Shown here piece by piece: positions 12,601 to 25,887 of a DNA stretch of 64,000 nucleotides. The notes below the pieces were generated by a model, which did not search any database, was not told the origin of the DNA, and saw only the letters and a program-made list of their open reading frames with translations. The stretch is taken from NCBI GenBank assembly GCA_018389105.1, contig JACATO010000991.1, positions 746,001 through 810,000 of the forward strand, read 5' to 3'. The stretch comes from Nautilus pompilius (taxonomy: Eukaryota; Mollusca; Cephalopoda; Nautilida; Nautilidae). Position 1 is the stretch's first letter, and each line of letters opens with the position of its first letter. A program made the translations under genes and the position numbers.

Positions 12601-15600
12601 AAGCAAAGACTCACCTTTACATCTTTTACAACATTCTCCAGGGGCATTTTCCTTCAAAATACAAGATAACTCAGGACATGACTGCGCTTGGCAGCTAATA
12701 TTGCCATCCTAAAAACGAAAGAAAGAAAATAATAGAGACATGCAAAAAATTTACCGATTTACTTTGATTTTATTAAAAGCAAAAAAAAAAAAAAAAAATA
12801 CTAGGAGATAATTTAAAAATATATCTCTTTATCAAAGAAATGCTATTTGTAACACGGGTAAATTCTAACAGTTTACTGTGGTCTGGAAATAGACATGTTC
12901 AGTTACCATCCCCACAAGATCTTTCAAGTTTCATAAGTTTACAAGTATACGTAGCTTTACGTCCAAAATTGTTTTGCACACACACACATTGCATAAAGCA
13001 ACCTGAAAAATATATTATTACAAAATTTTAAAAAGCTGTTTTGATTTTGTTTTTCTCATGATTACTTATTTCGTGAGGTTTTTCATTTTTCACTCTGTCA
13101 GAGAAGCTGGGGATACAACTTTGTTGAAAAACCATGGATGTGAAGGTAACACACTTCCACCAATCCAAATGACAGAAAGCCAAAGTCTGCTTTTCTCCTG
13201 CTGTCCACTGTTAAGCAGAATAATTTACACAGAGAAATAAGATTTTACAAGAAATAAAATATTAAGTAAAACTGGATTAAAGTAGAAGAAAGATGCGAAA
13301 TGAGACTGGCCAGTCTATGGAAAAGTTGTGATCCCTAACTCTCTTTCCATTCTTCCATTGCACAGGTACCGTGGTGCATTCTTCCATAAAAATACTGCCC
13401 CCTTTGGACAGTTGACCTCTATCATGAACAGGCAAGAAATCCCTCTTGGAAAATGCTGATGTATTGTGCAGAAATTACCATTCCTTCACACACCAACAGC
13501 TGTGACAATTCAGTGGTTCAAATCATGACGGAAGACCACCACATTTTGATTTTGCTTGCAGACGGTTCAACGGAAATTCCCGAGCAGGATGGCATCACAC
13601 CAATAGAAATCACTGTCTGAGAAGCTGGACTCATCAGAAAAAAATAAGTGTTCCAAAAATAAAAAGAGTGCGGTAATGTCTGCATTGCCCATTGCAGTCA
13701 GTGGTTTTTGAGCCAGATAACAATTATGCAACAAGCAAGACAACAGAATCACAAGAGATAGCCAAAATGATCATTTTGGCTAAGCGAAACAACAAGAGGA
13801 GGTGGCCACTCCAAAAGTTTCCAATCCAGCAGAAGAGGAAAAAACAACACCTCCAGAGGTCATCCATATTGAGGATGACCCTAAAAACACTGAGGCAGCA
13901 ACAACAAGACCTTCCAAACCAAGGAAGGTTAAGAGCAAAGCTACAAAGAGGACGGTGAGGGAATCAACCCCTCCAACTCCTCCCAAGAAGGATGAGAGAA
14001 AGGTGGATGAGGTGCCCAAGGACGAGTCCTTGGAAGCACCCATCAATCTTTTGAAACAGATTGCTTCCCCAACTGCAACACCGACTCAGGGGGTTGCAAC
14101 CATGGAAGTGCCTACCTAAATTGAGGCACTTTCATTTGGAAGGATCTTTTGGTATCTACACATGTAACGCCCAAGGGACGGATGCACCAAATTGAGTGAT
14201 TATGTCTAGACGTATGGAATTATTATCCCTGAATTTAAGAGGGATAAAATTCAAGAAAAACTGGAATGACTATCTAGATCAGGGGTCACCAAACTACGGC
14301 CCGCGGGCCGGATCAGGCCCGCGACGTGAGTTCATCAGGCCCGCCGACAGTATTTGCATTTGCGTGATAAAACGGATGGAACACGAGATGTTGTGAAATA
14401 CAATTTTTTAATTTTTTCATGGATAATTGACACATCATGGGCAAGAAGACTCAGAAAAATTCCCCGGTCAAGGTGTTAATCGAGCTGGTCTCTAGGCTGT
14501 TTTCTTCACCCTTTATTATGGCTACTAAGTAAAGAACAGTGGACGACGAGTGTCGCGTTTTCAATGAAGAATGGGGAGTAAAGTACTTCTTTGTGGAAAC
14601 AAAGGACCAGAAAGCTAGTTGCGTGGTATGCAGCGAAAGTGTTGCCGTTTTGAAAGAGTACAATCTTCGGCGTCACCATGAAACAAAACATCTATCAACA
14701 TATTCAAAGTTTTCTGGAAAGTTACGCTCTGAGAAATATGAGTCCATGAAACGTGGTTTAGAAACTCAAAGAAATCTCTTCACGAGAAAGTTTGCTGAAA
14801 ATGAATCTGTCACTCGTACAAGTTACAAAATAGTGCATAAGTTGGCAGAGCGAGGAAAACCGTTTACTGATGGCAACTTCATCAAAGAGTGTATGATGGA
14901 AGCAGCAAATGACTTGTGTCCTGAGAAAGCCGATTTGTTTGGAAGTATCAGCCTTTCGGCAAGTTCAGTTGTGCGGAGAACAGAAGAACTTGGAGAGAAC
15001 ATAGTGCTACAGATATGCGAGAAAGCTAGGAACTTGTGGTGGTATTCTCTGGCGCTGGATGAGTCTACTGATCTCTCGAGTACGTCACAACTTCTTGTGT
15101 TCATTCGTGTGTCAATTTGGACTTTCAGATAACGGAAGAGTTGGCATCCGTTTGCTGCATGCATGGAACAACAACTGGAAAAGACATTTTCATGGAAGTG
15201 CAGAAAACTTTGCAAGACTATAACCTTCAGTGGAATCAGCTTCGAGGTGTTACAGTTGATGGAGGAAAAAACATGGCTGGAGTGAGGAAGGGTCTGGTCG
15301 GGCAGATCAGGACTCAGTTGGAAGATTTGCAAATTCCGGGCGCTATGTTCATACACTGCATCATACATCAGCAAGCACTCTGTAGAAAAGACTTGGATAT
15401 TTCTTGTGTACTGAAACCAGTCGTTTCTGCTGTGAACTTCATTCGGGGACATGCACTCAATCACCGTCAGTTCCAGGCTTTACTTGAATTGATTGATTCT
15501 GATTTCTGTGACTTGCCTTATCACACAGCAGTGAGGTGGCTCAGCTGCGGTAAAGTCCTGTTTCGTTTTTACAAGCTCCGAAACGAAATAGATGTTTTTC

Positions 15601-18600
15601 TCACTGAAAAAGATAGAACTGATCCACAGCTGTCAGATCCTACCTGGCTGTCAAAGTCGTCATTTTTGGTCGACATTACATCCCACATGAATGAACTGAA
15701 CTTGAAACTTCAGGGAAAGGATAACCTTGTCTGTGATCTCTACAGAATCATCAAATGATTTCGGAGAAAGCTGTCATTGTTTGAAGCACAACTGGAAGAA
15801 GAAAACTTCTCTCATTTTCACTGTTTCAGAGTTTTGCGCTACAATTGCTGAAGATGTCAACCTCGATTTTCCTAAAAAGATTATTCGTGACTTGAAGAAG
15901 CATTTTTTGGAGAGATTTTCAGATCTCGACAGAATTGAGAGTGACATTCTTCTGTTCCAGAATCCATTTGATTGTAACCATGATGATGTGCCAGTTGAAC
16001 TACAGTTGGAGCTCATTGATTTGCAAGTAAATGACTTGTTGAAAGAGAAACACAGAGAAGGAAAACTTGTTGAATTTTACCTCTTCTTACCTGATGTTGA
16101 GTTTGCGAAATTGAAGAAATTTGTCGCTGGTGTGGCATCATTGTTTGGAACAACTTATGTCTGTGAGCAAACATTTTCAAAAATGAAGTATGTGAAGTCA
16201 ACACATCGAACGAGATTGACTGATGAACATTTGAAAGCAATTCTCTTGATTGGATGCAGCAATTCCAAACCAAACATTGATGATATCTTGAAAGCCAAAC
16301 GTCAGTTTCACAAATCTCTAACTTTTTTTGCTGCTTAGTTTGTAAGATTCGGATATGTGCACACTAGGTCTGATGTAACTATATTTTTGCTAACGTCGCC
16401 TTTGATATCTTTTTAGTAAATAAATATGTTGGTTGTCTTTGTTTTTTGTGCATTGCACGCCAATCACCCATGATTAACATGGAATGTTAAACTTAGTGTT
16501 TAGTCTTTTTTCCCCAGAGCTTTCGTTCTGGCTTGCAAGTATTGAACAGAATGATTATGCAGCCCGCGCTCGTCATTCTTTCAGTTATCCGGCCCACTGT
16601 GAAAAATGTTTGGTGACCTCTGATCTAGATCATCTACAACATTCCTCAACAAACACCATAATTTGCATGCAAGAGTTACACCTGCAAAATAATACAGAGA
16701 TAGATAGGTATTTTTCCCGCTGGTCAGGCCCCCAAACTCGCGAGTCTAGACTCATTAGGTAGGAAAAAAGGTGTAGTTATTTTATTCCATATCATAGTTT
16801 AAATGCGAAAATAGAACACTCTTATAGTGATAAAAACGGAAGAATTATCATAGCTAGTTTCCAAAACGAGCTCCAAAGAAAAATAATGATAGCATTGGTG
16901 TACGCTCCTACCATTGCGAAGGAACGGACAACTTTCTTTCAAAACTTCAATGATATTTTAGACCAGGAACTTAGGTCTTACCCTGCAGACGACGTTTACA
17001 TACTAGGTGATTTTAATTGTGTCCCCTCCCATGACCTAGATAGGCAGGGACTGGACATTAAAAGTAGGACACATCTGATCGGAAAAGTGCAGCTGCAAAC
17101 CATGTGTTCGCGGTTTGGCTTGGTTGATGCATTTAGATTTAAACACCCAGACAGTAAATCATGCACTCATTACAGTAAAAAAATACGAAGTAGCCACTAG
17201 AATAGACAGAGTGTATGCTTCTAAACATGCCATTAGACAACTCCTAGACGTTAAGCACGACGTTTTCGCATGGAGTGACCACTGCCAGGTTAAGGCCAGC
17301 TTTCTTGTCCAGGAGAACACCAGAGGGCCCGGACTTTGGAAACTCAATAATATTATTCTGACTAAGTCAGAATATGTTGAGAGCGTACAAAGCTTCTGGG
17401 AACAATGGTCACTTCGCCGAGATGAGTTTGAGGACCCCCTGGAGTGGTGGGACTTTGGCAAGGTTAAACTTAGGGACATTAGCATAAAATATTGTCAGGC
17501 AAGGAATGCTTATAGAGAATACCTAGAAAATAAGCTAAAATTAGAATTAAATTTAGAATTAAACAAGGCCACTTCAGGTATAGATAGAACAAAGAAAATA
17601 AAAGCCATCCAAACTCAAATAGCAAAACTACAACTTAACAAAACAGAGGGTGCTAGAATTAGGGCCCCGAGTACTGGCCATGAATGGCGAAGGGAATAGA
17701 ATGTCCTTCTGTGGTTTAGAGAAATCTAAGGCAGAAAGAAAAACTATTAACAGACTAAAAACTAAGGAAGGCCGCGTCTTAACTGACATAGAAGATATAA
17801 TTCAGGAAGAGACTCAGTATTATAGTGAACTATATAATAGTGAAGACACCTGTCCCATTGCTCAGGACGAGATCTTGGCGTGTCTAGAAGATAATAGACC
17901 CCCTAGATGCTGAGCTCTGTGAAGGTCCCCTAACTATTCAAGAAATAAAACAAGCCATTAGGGCTTCAAATAAAGAAAAATCCCCAGAAACGATGGCCTC
18001 ACGCCAGAATTCTATAAGAGATTTGAATATCTCCTAGCAGGAGACCTGACAATGATTGCGAATAGCGCATATTGTAGGGGGGGTGCTCTCAGAAAGCCAA
18101 CGTACTGCCACTGTCGTCCTGCTACCGAAGGGGGGGGGGGCGACACGGAGTACCTGTATAACTGGAGACCCATCAGTCTCTTAAATAGCGATTATAAAAT
18201 CATAGCTAAGGCTTTAGCAACTAGGCTAGCCAAAGTTATGCATAAAGTTACAAGTGCTGACCAGACCTGTTCAGTTCCAGGAAGAAGTATTACTAATACA
18301 CTTCAACTGTTCAGAGAAATTACAAGTAGGCTAGACACGGAAAATTTCATAGGAATTATGCTAGCCATAGATCAGAAAAAAGCTTTTGATAGGGTTAACT
18401 GGAATTTTCTCATAGAAACACTTAAAACCTTTGGTTTCGGAGAGTACTTCATTAATTTTGTTAGGCTCTTCCAGTCCCAACTCGTAACAAATATTTATCA
18501 GAACAGCTTTCTCTCTTCGTCTATCCACCCAACAAGAGGCATCAGGCAGGGGTGTCCCCTAAGTGCCATGCTATACATTCTGACTGCAGAACTGCTGGCC

Positions 18601-21600
18601 GCCATGATCCGAAAGAATCAAACAATCAGGGGGATAAATGGTGTCAAAATTCAGCAATATGCTGATGACACCACCCTCCTGTTAAAGGATGCGGCCAGCT
18701 TGGATGCAGCATTTAAAGTCCTAGAGGTCTATGAAAAGGCCTCTGGGGCAAAAATAAACAAAAGACAGACCACCGCAGCATGGCTAGGGAGCAAAAACAA
18801 ACCCCTGCGCCAACACAACATCAACTGGGTGGAAGACAAAATTAAGTTGCTGGGAATCTACTTTCCAGTAAAATATAATACTAACACGCTACATGACAAC
18901 TGGCAACCTGTGATTAATAAAGTCAACGCTTTACTAACCGCATGGTCCTCGCTAAACCTTTCCTTCTTTACTAAAACAGAACTAGTCAATACATATCTTG
19001 CCCCCAAAATATATTATAAATCTAAAATAATAGGGATGCCAGGATGGGTGCGCAACGCCATAGACGCTAAGCTAACTCGGTTTCTGTGGCAAGGGCGCAA
19101 ACACCTGGCAAATAAACAGATAACTAGACTCCCTCGGAGCCAAGGCGGATTGAATCTAATCAATCTAGAGAGCAAAATAGGTGCTCAACAAATACTAAAT
19201 ATAGTAGATATCATAAGAAACGTAAACGATAGACCAAGATGGCAAAAACTCTTCATTTCCCGTTTAGCGAAAGCATTCGACACCCTTGACGGGGTCAATG
19301 TTCTCACTAACAAACTAAAACTATATAGAGCACAGAAAAACTTACTAACCGACTACCACATAACCGCACCCCAGCAATGGATCACTAGCAACATCTCTAT
19401 AGGAACAGATAACATCGTAAGCCTAGGAGATACTAAAATAGAACTAGACAAATTATCCCAGAGAGACATCTACCTCTTCCTGTCGTCATGACCCATCGAG
19501 GAACCGAATTACAGGAGGAGGTGGGAAGGTGCCCTCAATTCAGGACCATTTTCATGGGACAGGATTTGGACTAGCTCCATTTATCGTCTCATGGACGGAT
19601 ATACATCTGACATACACTGGAAATTAATAAGGAATGTTCTCCCCACAAGGGAAAACAAACACAGATGGAAATTAACTAACTCCCCCAAATGCCTCGCCTG
19701 TCACGAGGAGGACGATGAAATGGCAATCCATTGCTTGTTCTCGTGTCCGCTGAACATAGAACTATGGTGCCCGGTCCGAGACTTGATTTTTAAAATTAAG
19801 AGTCCCCAGAACAAACTTACGTCGTTCTGGTGCATCTTTGGCTTTAATAATAAAACTAAAAAGGACTGCCTCTCGAACTTTCTGGTGTTTACCGCTCAGC
19901 GGATCGCTTGGGGTAGCTGGAAGGCTTTAGAAGGCGGTCAGCCTACCTCAATGAAATTACTATTCCAAAACTATGTAACTAATTGGTTACACCAAAAATA
20001 TGCGGTCATGAAATCCAGTATAAATGACAGACTAATTTTCTCTTCCACTTGGCTAATTAATAACGCACTAGGATACTTCACCACAAATAAAAATTTACAC
20101 ATACACATTGACAATTACCCAACCTCAACTCTTAGCTTAGATCGACCACCCTGAGCTACCCCTTCTCCACCCCTATGTCTAATTTAAATGTTTTCCTTTG
20201 CATTTGAATTAATTTAAGTTCCTGGAAAAGAAGATTTCCTCTTCTCTATTCTTCTTTCTTTTTCTACTTCTCCTTTGCTCTCTCTTTATTCTTTCTTCTT
20301 TTGCACCGTATTTAATCATGTAATAAATCCTTAAAGGATTTCCTTTTTGTATTATAACTATAATTATATTCAACTCTTAAGTGATCATTGATCGCTTTAA
20401 AACTAAACTTTAAAACTTACTTATGATAAAAATTATCATACTAACTTCCCACCCCCTCCCCTTCTTCAGTGTAAGCCTCTATTTATTTATAAGGCAATCC
20501 ACCCCTATAATGCACACATGGACTAACCACGAGTCTTTCTTCGTTTAACACAACACATCACTAGTCCAAATAAAAGAAGAAGATTAACGATTCAACTAAT
20601 GTGGTGTGGAATGGGGCAGTGAATGCTGTGATGACCAACACCACAGCAGACGTGCTACTTCCCAGTGTGACCACCTGCCAGGGAACCTCCAGTCCCCCTA
20701 CGTTGGAAGAAGGAAAACAAAAGACATAAAGACTTCTCTGTTTTGCCTTCAATTTCATCAAGGGAATCTCTGATTCCCCCATGAGGGAGGACTTAATAAA
20801 AGATCAAAACGGAGGGAGAACGAACATGTCTCCATCCATCGTCCTGCAAAATAAAAATAGAACTCTCTCTATCCTTCCACTTGGAAACTTGAAAAATAAA
20901 CAGTGGCCCAAACTTTCCTTACAGAACAAGGACATACAGAGAAGAAAACTCTGTTTTAGAGAGTCCAGCCAGGATAAACCTACCCCTCCTGCGTGCAATA
21001 CGAAGGAGTTGGGTAGCCCGCTGCTCTCGCTAGGCTGAGGTACATCATAAACAAAACACAGGCCGAAATAAGACCTCACTCGTAAACAGCTGTGACGGCC
21101 GGTCATGGAACCGATCCAGCTACACCCACATACATATGCAACTTCACAAACACACCCCTAAACACCGCACAACACCAAAAAAAAAAAAAAGTATAGCTTG
21201 CTATCAAACTCTGTTCCTCTTCATTCATAGAGGTAAGAATGTACAAAATAAAATGTCTAAAGCAGTGTTTCAATATTGTAGTAAGAAACTGAACAATAAA
21301 ACTGATATAAACTACACTTCATGCCATTTTTTTTTGAAAATATATATTTAAATTCTTTATGAATTACTCTTGAATAAGAACAATTCTAAGAAACATTCTA
21401 ACAACTGTTGTAAAGAATCAAAAGAAACATTCTTTTGTTGTATTTGTGAGAGATTAAATATAACAAATACTAAAAGCCATTTATATACCTTGCAAAGATG
21501 AGGATTTTGGTTTATCATATAAGTCATTAAAGATGAAGAAAAGTTGATATTTCTTCCATTGAAAGAAGCAAAAGTGGCAAACACTTTGTAGCTACCTGAG

Positions 21601-24600
21601 ATCATCCCTTTGTACAAGGTATAACCAACTTACCCACATTGGTTGCAAACAAACAAATTTGCATGCTTAATAGACTATTAGCCAAAGGTCAAATTTTGAC
21701 CATTTGATACCATTCAGGAAGGAGATTTTCACAACACTTTTTTGAAAGCCTCTAGTTTTTTTTAAAATAATGTATGATAGACCTCTAGATTTGACAGTAT
21801 TTTATAAAAATAAACACTGATTTTGTGCCTAACCTAGCATGCAATTTTTCATTTTTGTACAAAGACAATGTCATACAGCTAATATGCCAGTATAACCAGA
21901 GTCTTGTTTTTAGTATCATGGTATTATAGAGTTGATATCTGAGATATAGTATGTCAATAAGCACTGACAATTAACATCATTTTAATAAAGTTATTTTATA
22001 TTTCCTGAACAATGCCATCATGACTGAATAAAATATAAATATCTATTTCTGTTTTCAGATTTTTAGAAGTAACAAAGTAGATAGTGAATTAACCATGGAG
22101 AAAAATGCTGTATTATACACTGCTGAGATAAACATCAAGCTTTGTCCTTGTTTTCATCTACAGACATGTCCTCCTGGGAGAATTTTCTTCAGATATCACA
22201 GATCAAAAACCTCAAATGTCTGCTGTTGGTTGCATAATATACATCATAAGAGAAATTGCTTGAAATAGTTTACCACAGGAAAGGTACAAGTAAATCTAGC
22301 ATAAAGTGAAATTTTTTTTTTTTGGATTTGAAACAAATCAGAAAGCACAGTAGATGATCATTTTCAAACTGGCATAATGATACTTAAAAGGTGTGTCGAG
22401 ACACAAACAATCTATAGGCATAAAAATATAAGACAACACTGTATTTACTGTGAAAAATCAAAATATAAAAAGAAAGAGGGTTCTAGAGAGACTCTACTTC
22501 AATGTATACATTTATATTCTATTGACAAGCTGCAAGACACAGCTAGAAACAGAACACCAGGATAAGGCAACCAAGACGCATCTTCACAGATCCTGTTACA
22601 AAGAGTCTAAAGCAGAAAGTAAAGTCTAATGTTTAACTTTATAAGAACCAACTTGCTTAAAAACCCACAAGTTACTAAGATGGCTGACATCATGTTCAAA
22701 TTGGTTTTATATATAACCTCTGCACCAATCACATACATCAGGAACTCTACTAAGAAAGATGTCAGATGTTTGGAAGAAAGGTTTAAGGAAGTGCTCACAT
22801 CTTTCCTGATGACAGAGAGACTTGTTTTTGTGCCAGATAGTCTTTATTATTATTTTTCAGAAGAAAACAAAACTCACCAAAAAAATTGAATCTCTAAGGA
22901 TTAGTTCATCTGGAGATAAGGGTACCACTGATGCTGCTGTTTTGCGTATCAGAATGTCCATTAAACTGAACAAGCAACCACGTGACCTCATTTACCTCTA
23001 GAGAAGCGGCTCCAGAGAAAACAATGGATGAAGTCCAGTAGATTGTTGAATCATCTGCCATTAGCTACAGGAAAAAGATGCCACCAAGGCATGTCTCACT
23101 AGCAGCTGACAACAAGTATGGAACTTATCAAGCCAAATGAGATATGCAGTCTCACATTCACAACAACTTTGTCTTTGAAAATTAGCCACTTTTTTGAGAG
23201 CGATGCCCTCTTTCTGAAAATGGATTCTCTCATCTTCTCACTCTGGCTTGAGTAAAGATAGATATCCTAAAAAAATCTTTTAATGGTAAAGAAATTAGCT
23301 TGCCAATCTAACAACCCTGGAAAGAGAAGTAAACCAGGTCAAATTTTCACCAAATTTCATAAATACTAGGAGAACAATGGGAATTTCTGAAAAATCCTCA
23401 TTGGCTTCTCACAAGACAATTGGACCTGCTCAATTAATCGGCATGTGCATAGATTGGCTTTAACAAAACAGTGAAAACTGGAATAAATGTCATTTGTGCT
23501 GGTGTAGTGTACTTGTCAGCTGTCAATGCTCCAGCAACAGAAATGGCAACTACATCAGAAATCATCAACCAGGCTAAGCAGATAATGAAAAAGCTGAACA
23601 ATGCAAAAGTAGTGTTAGTGTTTAACCAGGTTCTTTTTGCAAAAATTTCTGAAGTTCTATGTGAGCATTCCCAATCAAATGAGTAGACTAGCAAAATGAT
23701 TTCAAGATGCTGGCATCAGAGACTTGTCTAGAATCAGGCATTATACGAGGTCTGTCAAAAAAGTATCTGACCTTAGGCTGGGAAAAAAAATTACGTACTT
23801 GGTGGGGTTCAATTGCTAATCCCCTTCGAAGTAGGCCCCTTATTTCTCCACACACACTTAGCCCAGTGATCCTTCCACTGTTTGAAGCATGTCTGGAATG
23901 CTTCTTCCTGAATGGCTCTCAGCTCCACCATCACATTCTGCATGATGTCCTCTTGGCTCTCAAAGCAGGAGCCTTTCAGTGGCATCTTCATTTTTTGGAA
24001 CAATCAGAAGTCAGGAGGAGCCGTGTCTGGAGGGTATGGAGCCTGGTGAATGAGCGAAATGCTTTTCTTTGCCAAGAAACCTTGGATCAGCTGTGATGAA
24101 TGAGCTGGGGCATTGTCATGATACAGCTGCCAGTTTTGTGAGGCCCACAGATCCGGTCTCTTGTGCCGAACTGCATCACGAAAACGTTGGAGGACTTCCT
24201 GATAGTACTCCTTTGTAACTGTTTGCCCTTCTGGTGCATATTTGTAATGCACAATGCCTCGGTAGTTGAAGAAAAGTCAGCATCACCTTGATTTTTCTCC
24301 GGACCTGACGTGCTTTTTTGGGCCTTGGCGATGTTGGGTGCTTCCACTTTGATGACTGAGCTTTGGTTTCCGGGTTGTACCCGTACACTCATGTCTCATC
24401 TCCAGTTATCATGGTATTCTGTAACTCAGGATCCATGTTGGCAGTATCCAGCAGGTCCTGCACAAGCTCAAGACAAAGTTGTTGTTGTTCCTGAGAAAGC
24501 AGCTTGGGCACAGCGCAAGCCCAAATCCTCCTTTAAAATTGCATATGCAGAATCTTTACTGATCCCTACCTCGTCACCAATTTCCCGCACCATCAAACGA

Positions 24601-25852
24601 TGATCCTCCATTATGAAGGTCTGCACTTTCTCGATAACAACTGCCTTGCGGCTTGTTGACGGCCTCCCGGAATGCTGGTCACTCTCCACTGATATGCGGC
24701 CATCTTTGAACCTGTTGTACCATCTTTTATTTGGGTAACATCCATGGCATTGTCACCAAAAGCCTGTTGAATTTTGCGAATTGTTTCTGCTTGGGTATCT
24801 CCAAGCTTTTAGCAAAACTTGATGCATGATAGTTGCTCCACACATTCCATCATCATGGGCGAAATGAAAATGCGATGAGTAAGTAGTACAGCACGTCACA
24901 CGATGGCTACCTGACAGCGACTGACGCTTCCAGCAAGCCCACCAAAAACCATGCATGCACAGGAAGGCATGCGGCTCCACTATGCACACTTTTGCCTCCC
25001 TAACAGCATTACTTCCCATGGGAAAAAATAAAGTTGGTTACTTTTTCGACAGACCCTGTAGTTGAAGGTTCTGTTATAGCTCTTATAGATGGACATCACT
25101 GCGACAGGATAGTTCATGTATATGTCCTAATGAGACTTGCACGAAGAGGCTTTTTTACTTGGCTTGAAAGCAGATATTCTGATGAGAGGTTAACTCAAAC
25201 AGACCATTTAGCGTGTTTCAGATTTCCATGACTACATGAACAACACAACCTTTGATGAGACTATAGATCTTCCAGCTGTTGTCACAGTTGGTTGTGGAAC
25301 TATTCACCAAATTATGAATTTTCCGATATATCAAAATGAATTGCTTTGTATTTTGAATGTCATTTATCGATACTAGATAACTTTGTCAAAAAATTCTATA
25401 ACTAATTTGGTTTGATTGTGAATGTCAGAAAGACCAAATTGCTATTCCAGCCACTCTCCCAGACTTTATTGCTCCTCTCTCCTGTCCACCATCACAGAAA
25501 ATGTCTACCACATTCAGTACCTGGATAGCCATCTGTCCAAAACTACAGTAATTGATGAATCCAACTCACCAAGTGAGCTTTCACTCCCTTTGATCATCTG
25601 AAACCCCATGTCTTTAATGAAACATAACTACTGATTTCAACCAAATCCCTAGTCTTCAAAGTAGTCATCATTATCATCATGCTGCATGGGTGCAAAGACT
25701 TGGGTGACAGAAAATATTTTAGGGCCAAAAACATTTCCATCTGTCTCTGTACTATTCTTTGCATTTGTGGGAAATCATAGAATGAATGTTGGCATCCTCT
25801 CAGAAACCAGATTTGAAGCATTAGTGAAATAAGCCCATTTGTAATGGATTAG

Positions 25853-25887
<35 letters not shown>

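Larger units (their letters stand above)
13700..20580 (+). mobile_element. Tx1-like L1 non-LTR retrotransposon, 5'-truncated, split by hAT insertion
   Basis: Contains the C-terminal part of ORF1 (about 13,800-14,118), then ORF2: endonuclease start (ELLSLNLRGI, about 14,217), the hAT insertion, endonuclease continuation (GDFN at about 17,003 and SDH at about 17,275), reverse transcriptase (18,052-19,490) and a C-terminal Cys/His motif (about 19,690-19,752). The reading frame shifts or stops several times, including around 16,760, 17,190, 17,700, 17,910-18,050 and 19,489. The 3' end is set at about 20,580 where similarity fades; a poly-A run at 21,178-21,190 could instead mark its end. Confidence 0.8.

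Noticed and set aside
13780-14046. Minus-strand open frame rich in Ser/Leu/Val
   Set aside because: It is the antisense shadow of the LINE ORF1 fragment; its composition mirrors Lys/Pro/Glu codons.
14823-15464. 213-codon minus-strand frame
   Set aside because: Antisense of the hAT transposase, with no independent similarity.
22629-22889. 86-codon plus-strand frame
   Set aside because: No motif and the opposite strand is also partly open; treated as chance in AT-rich DNA.
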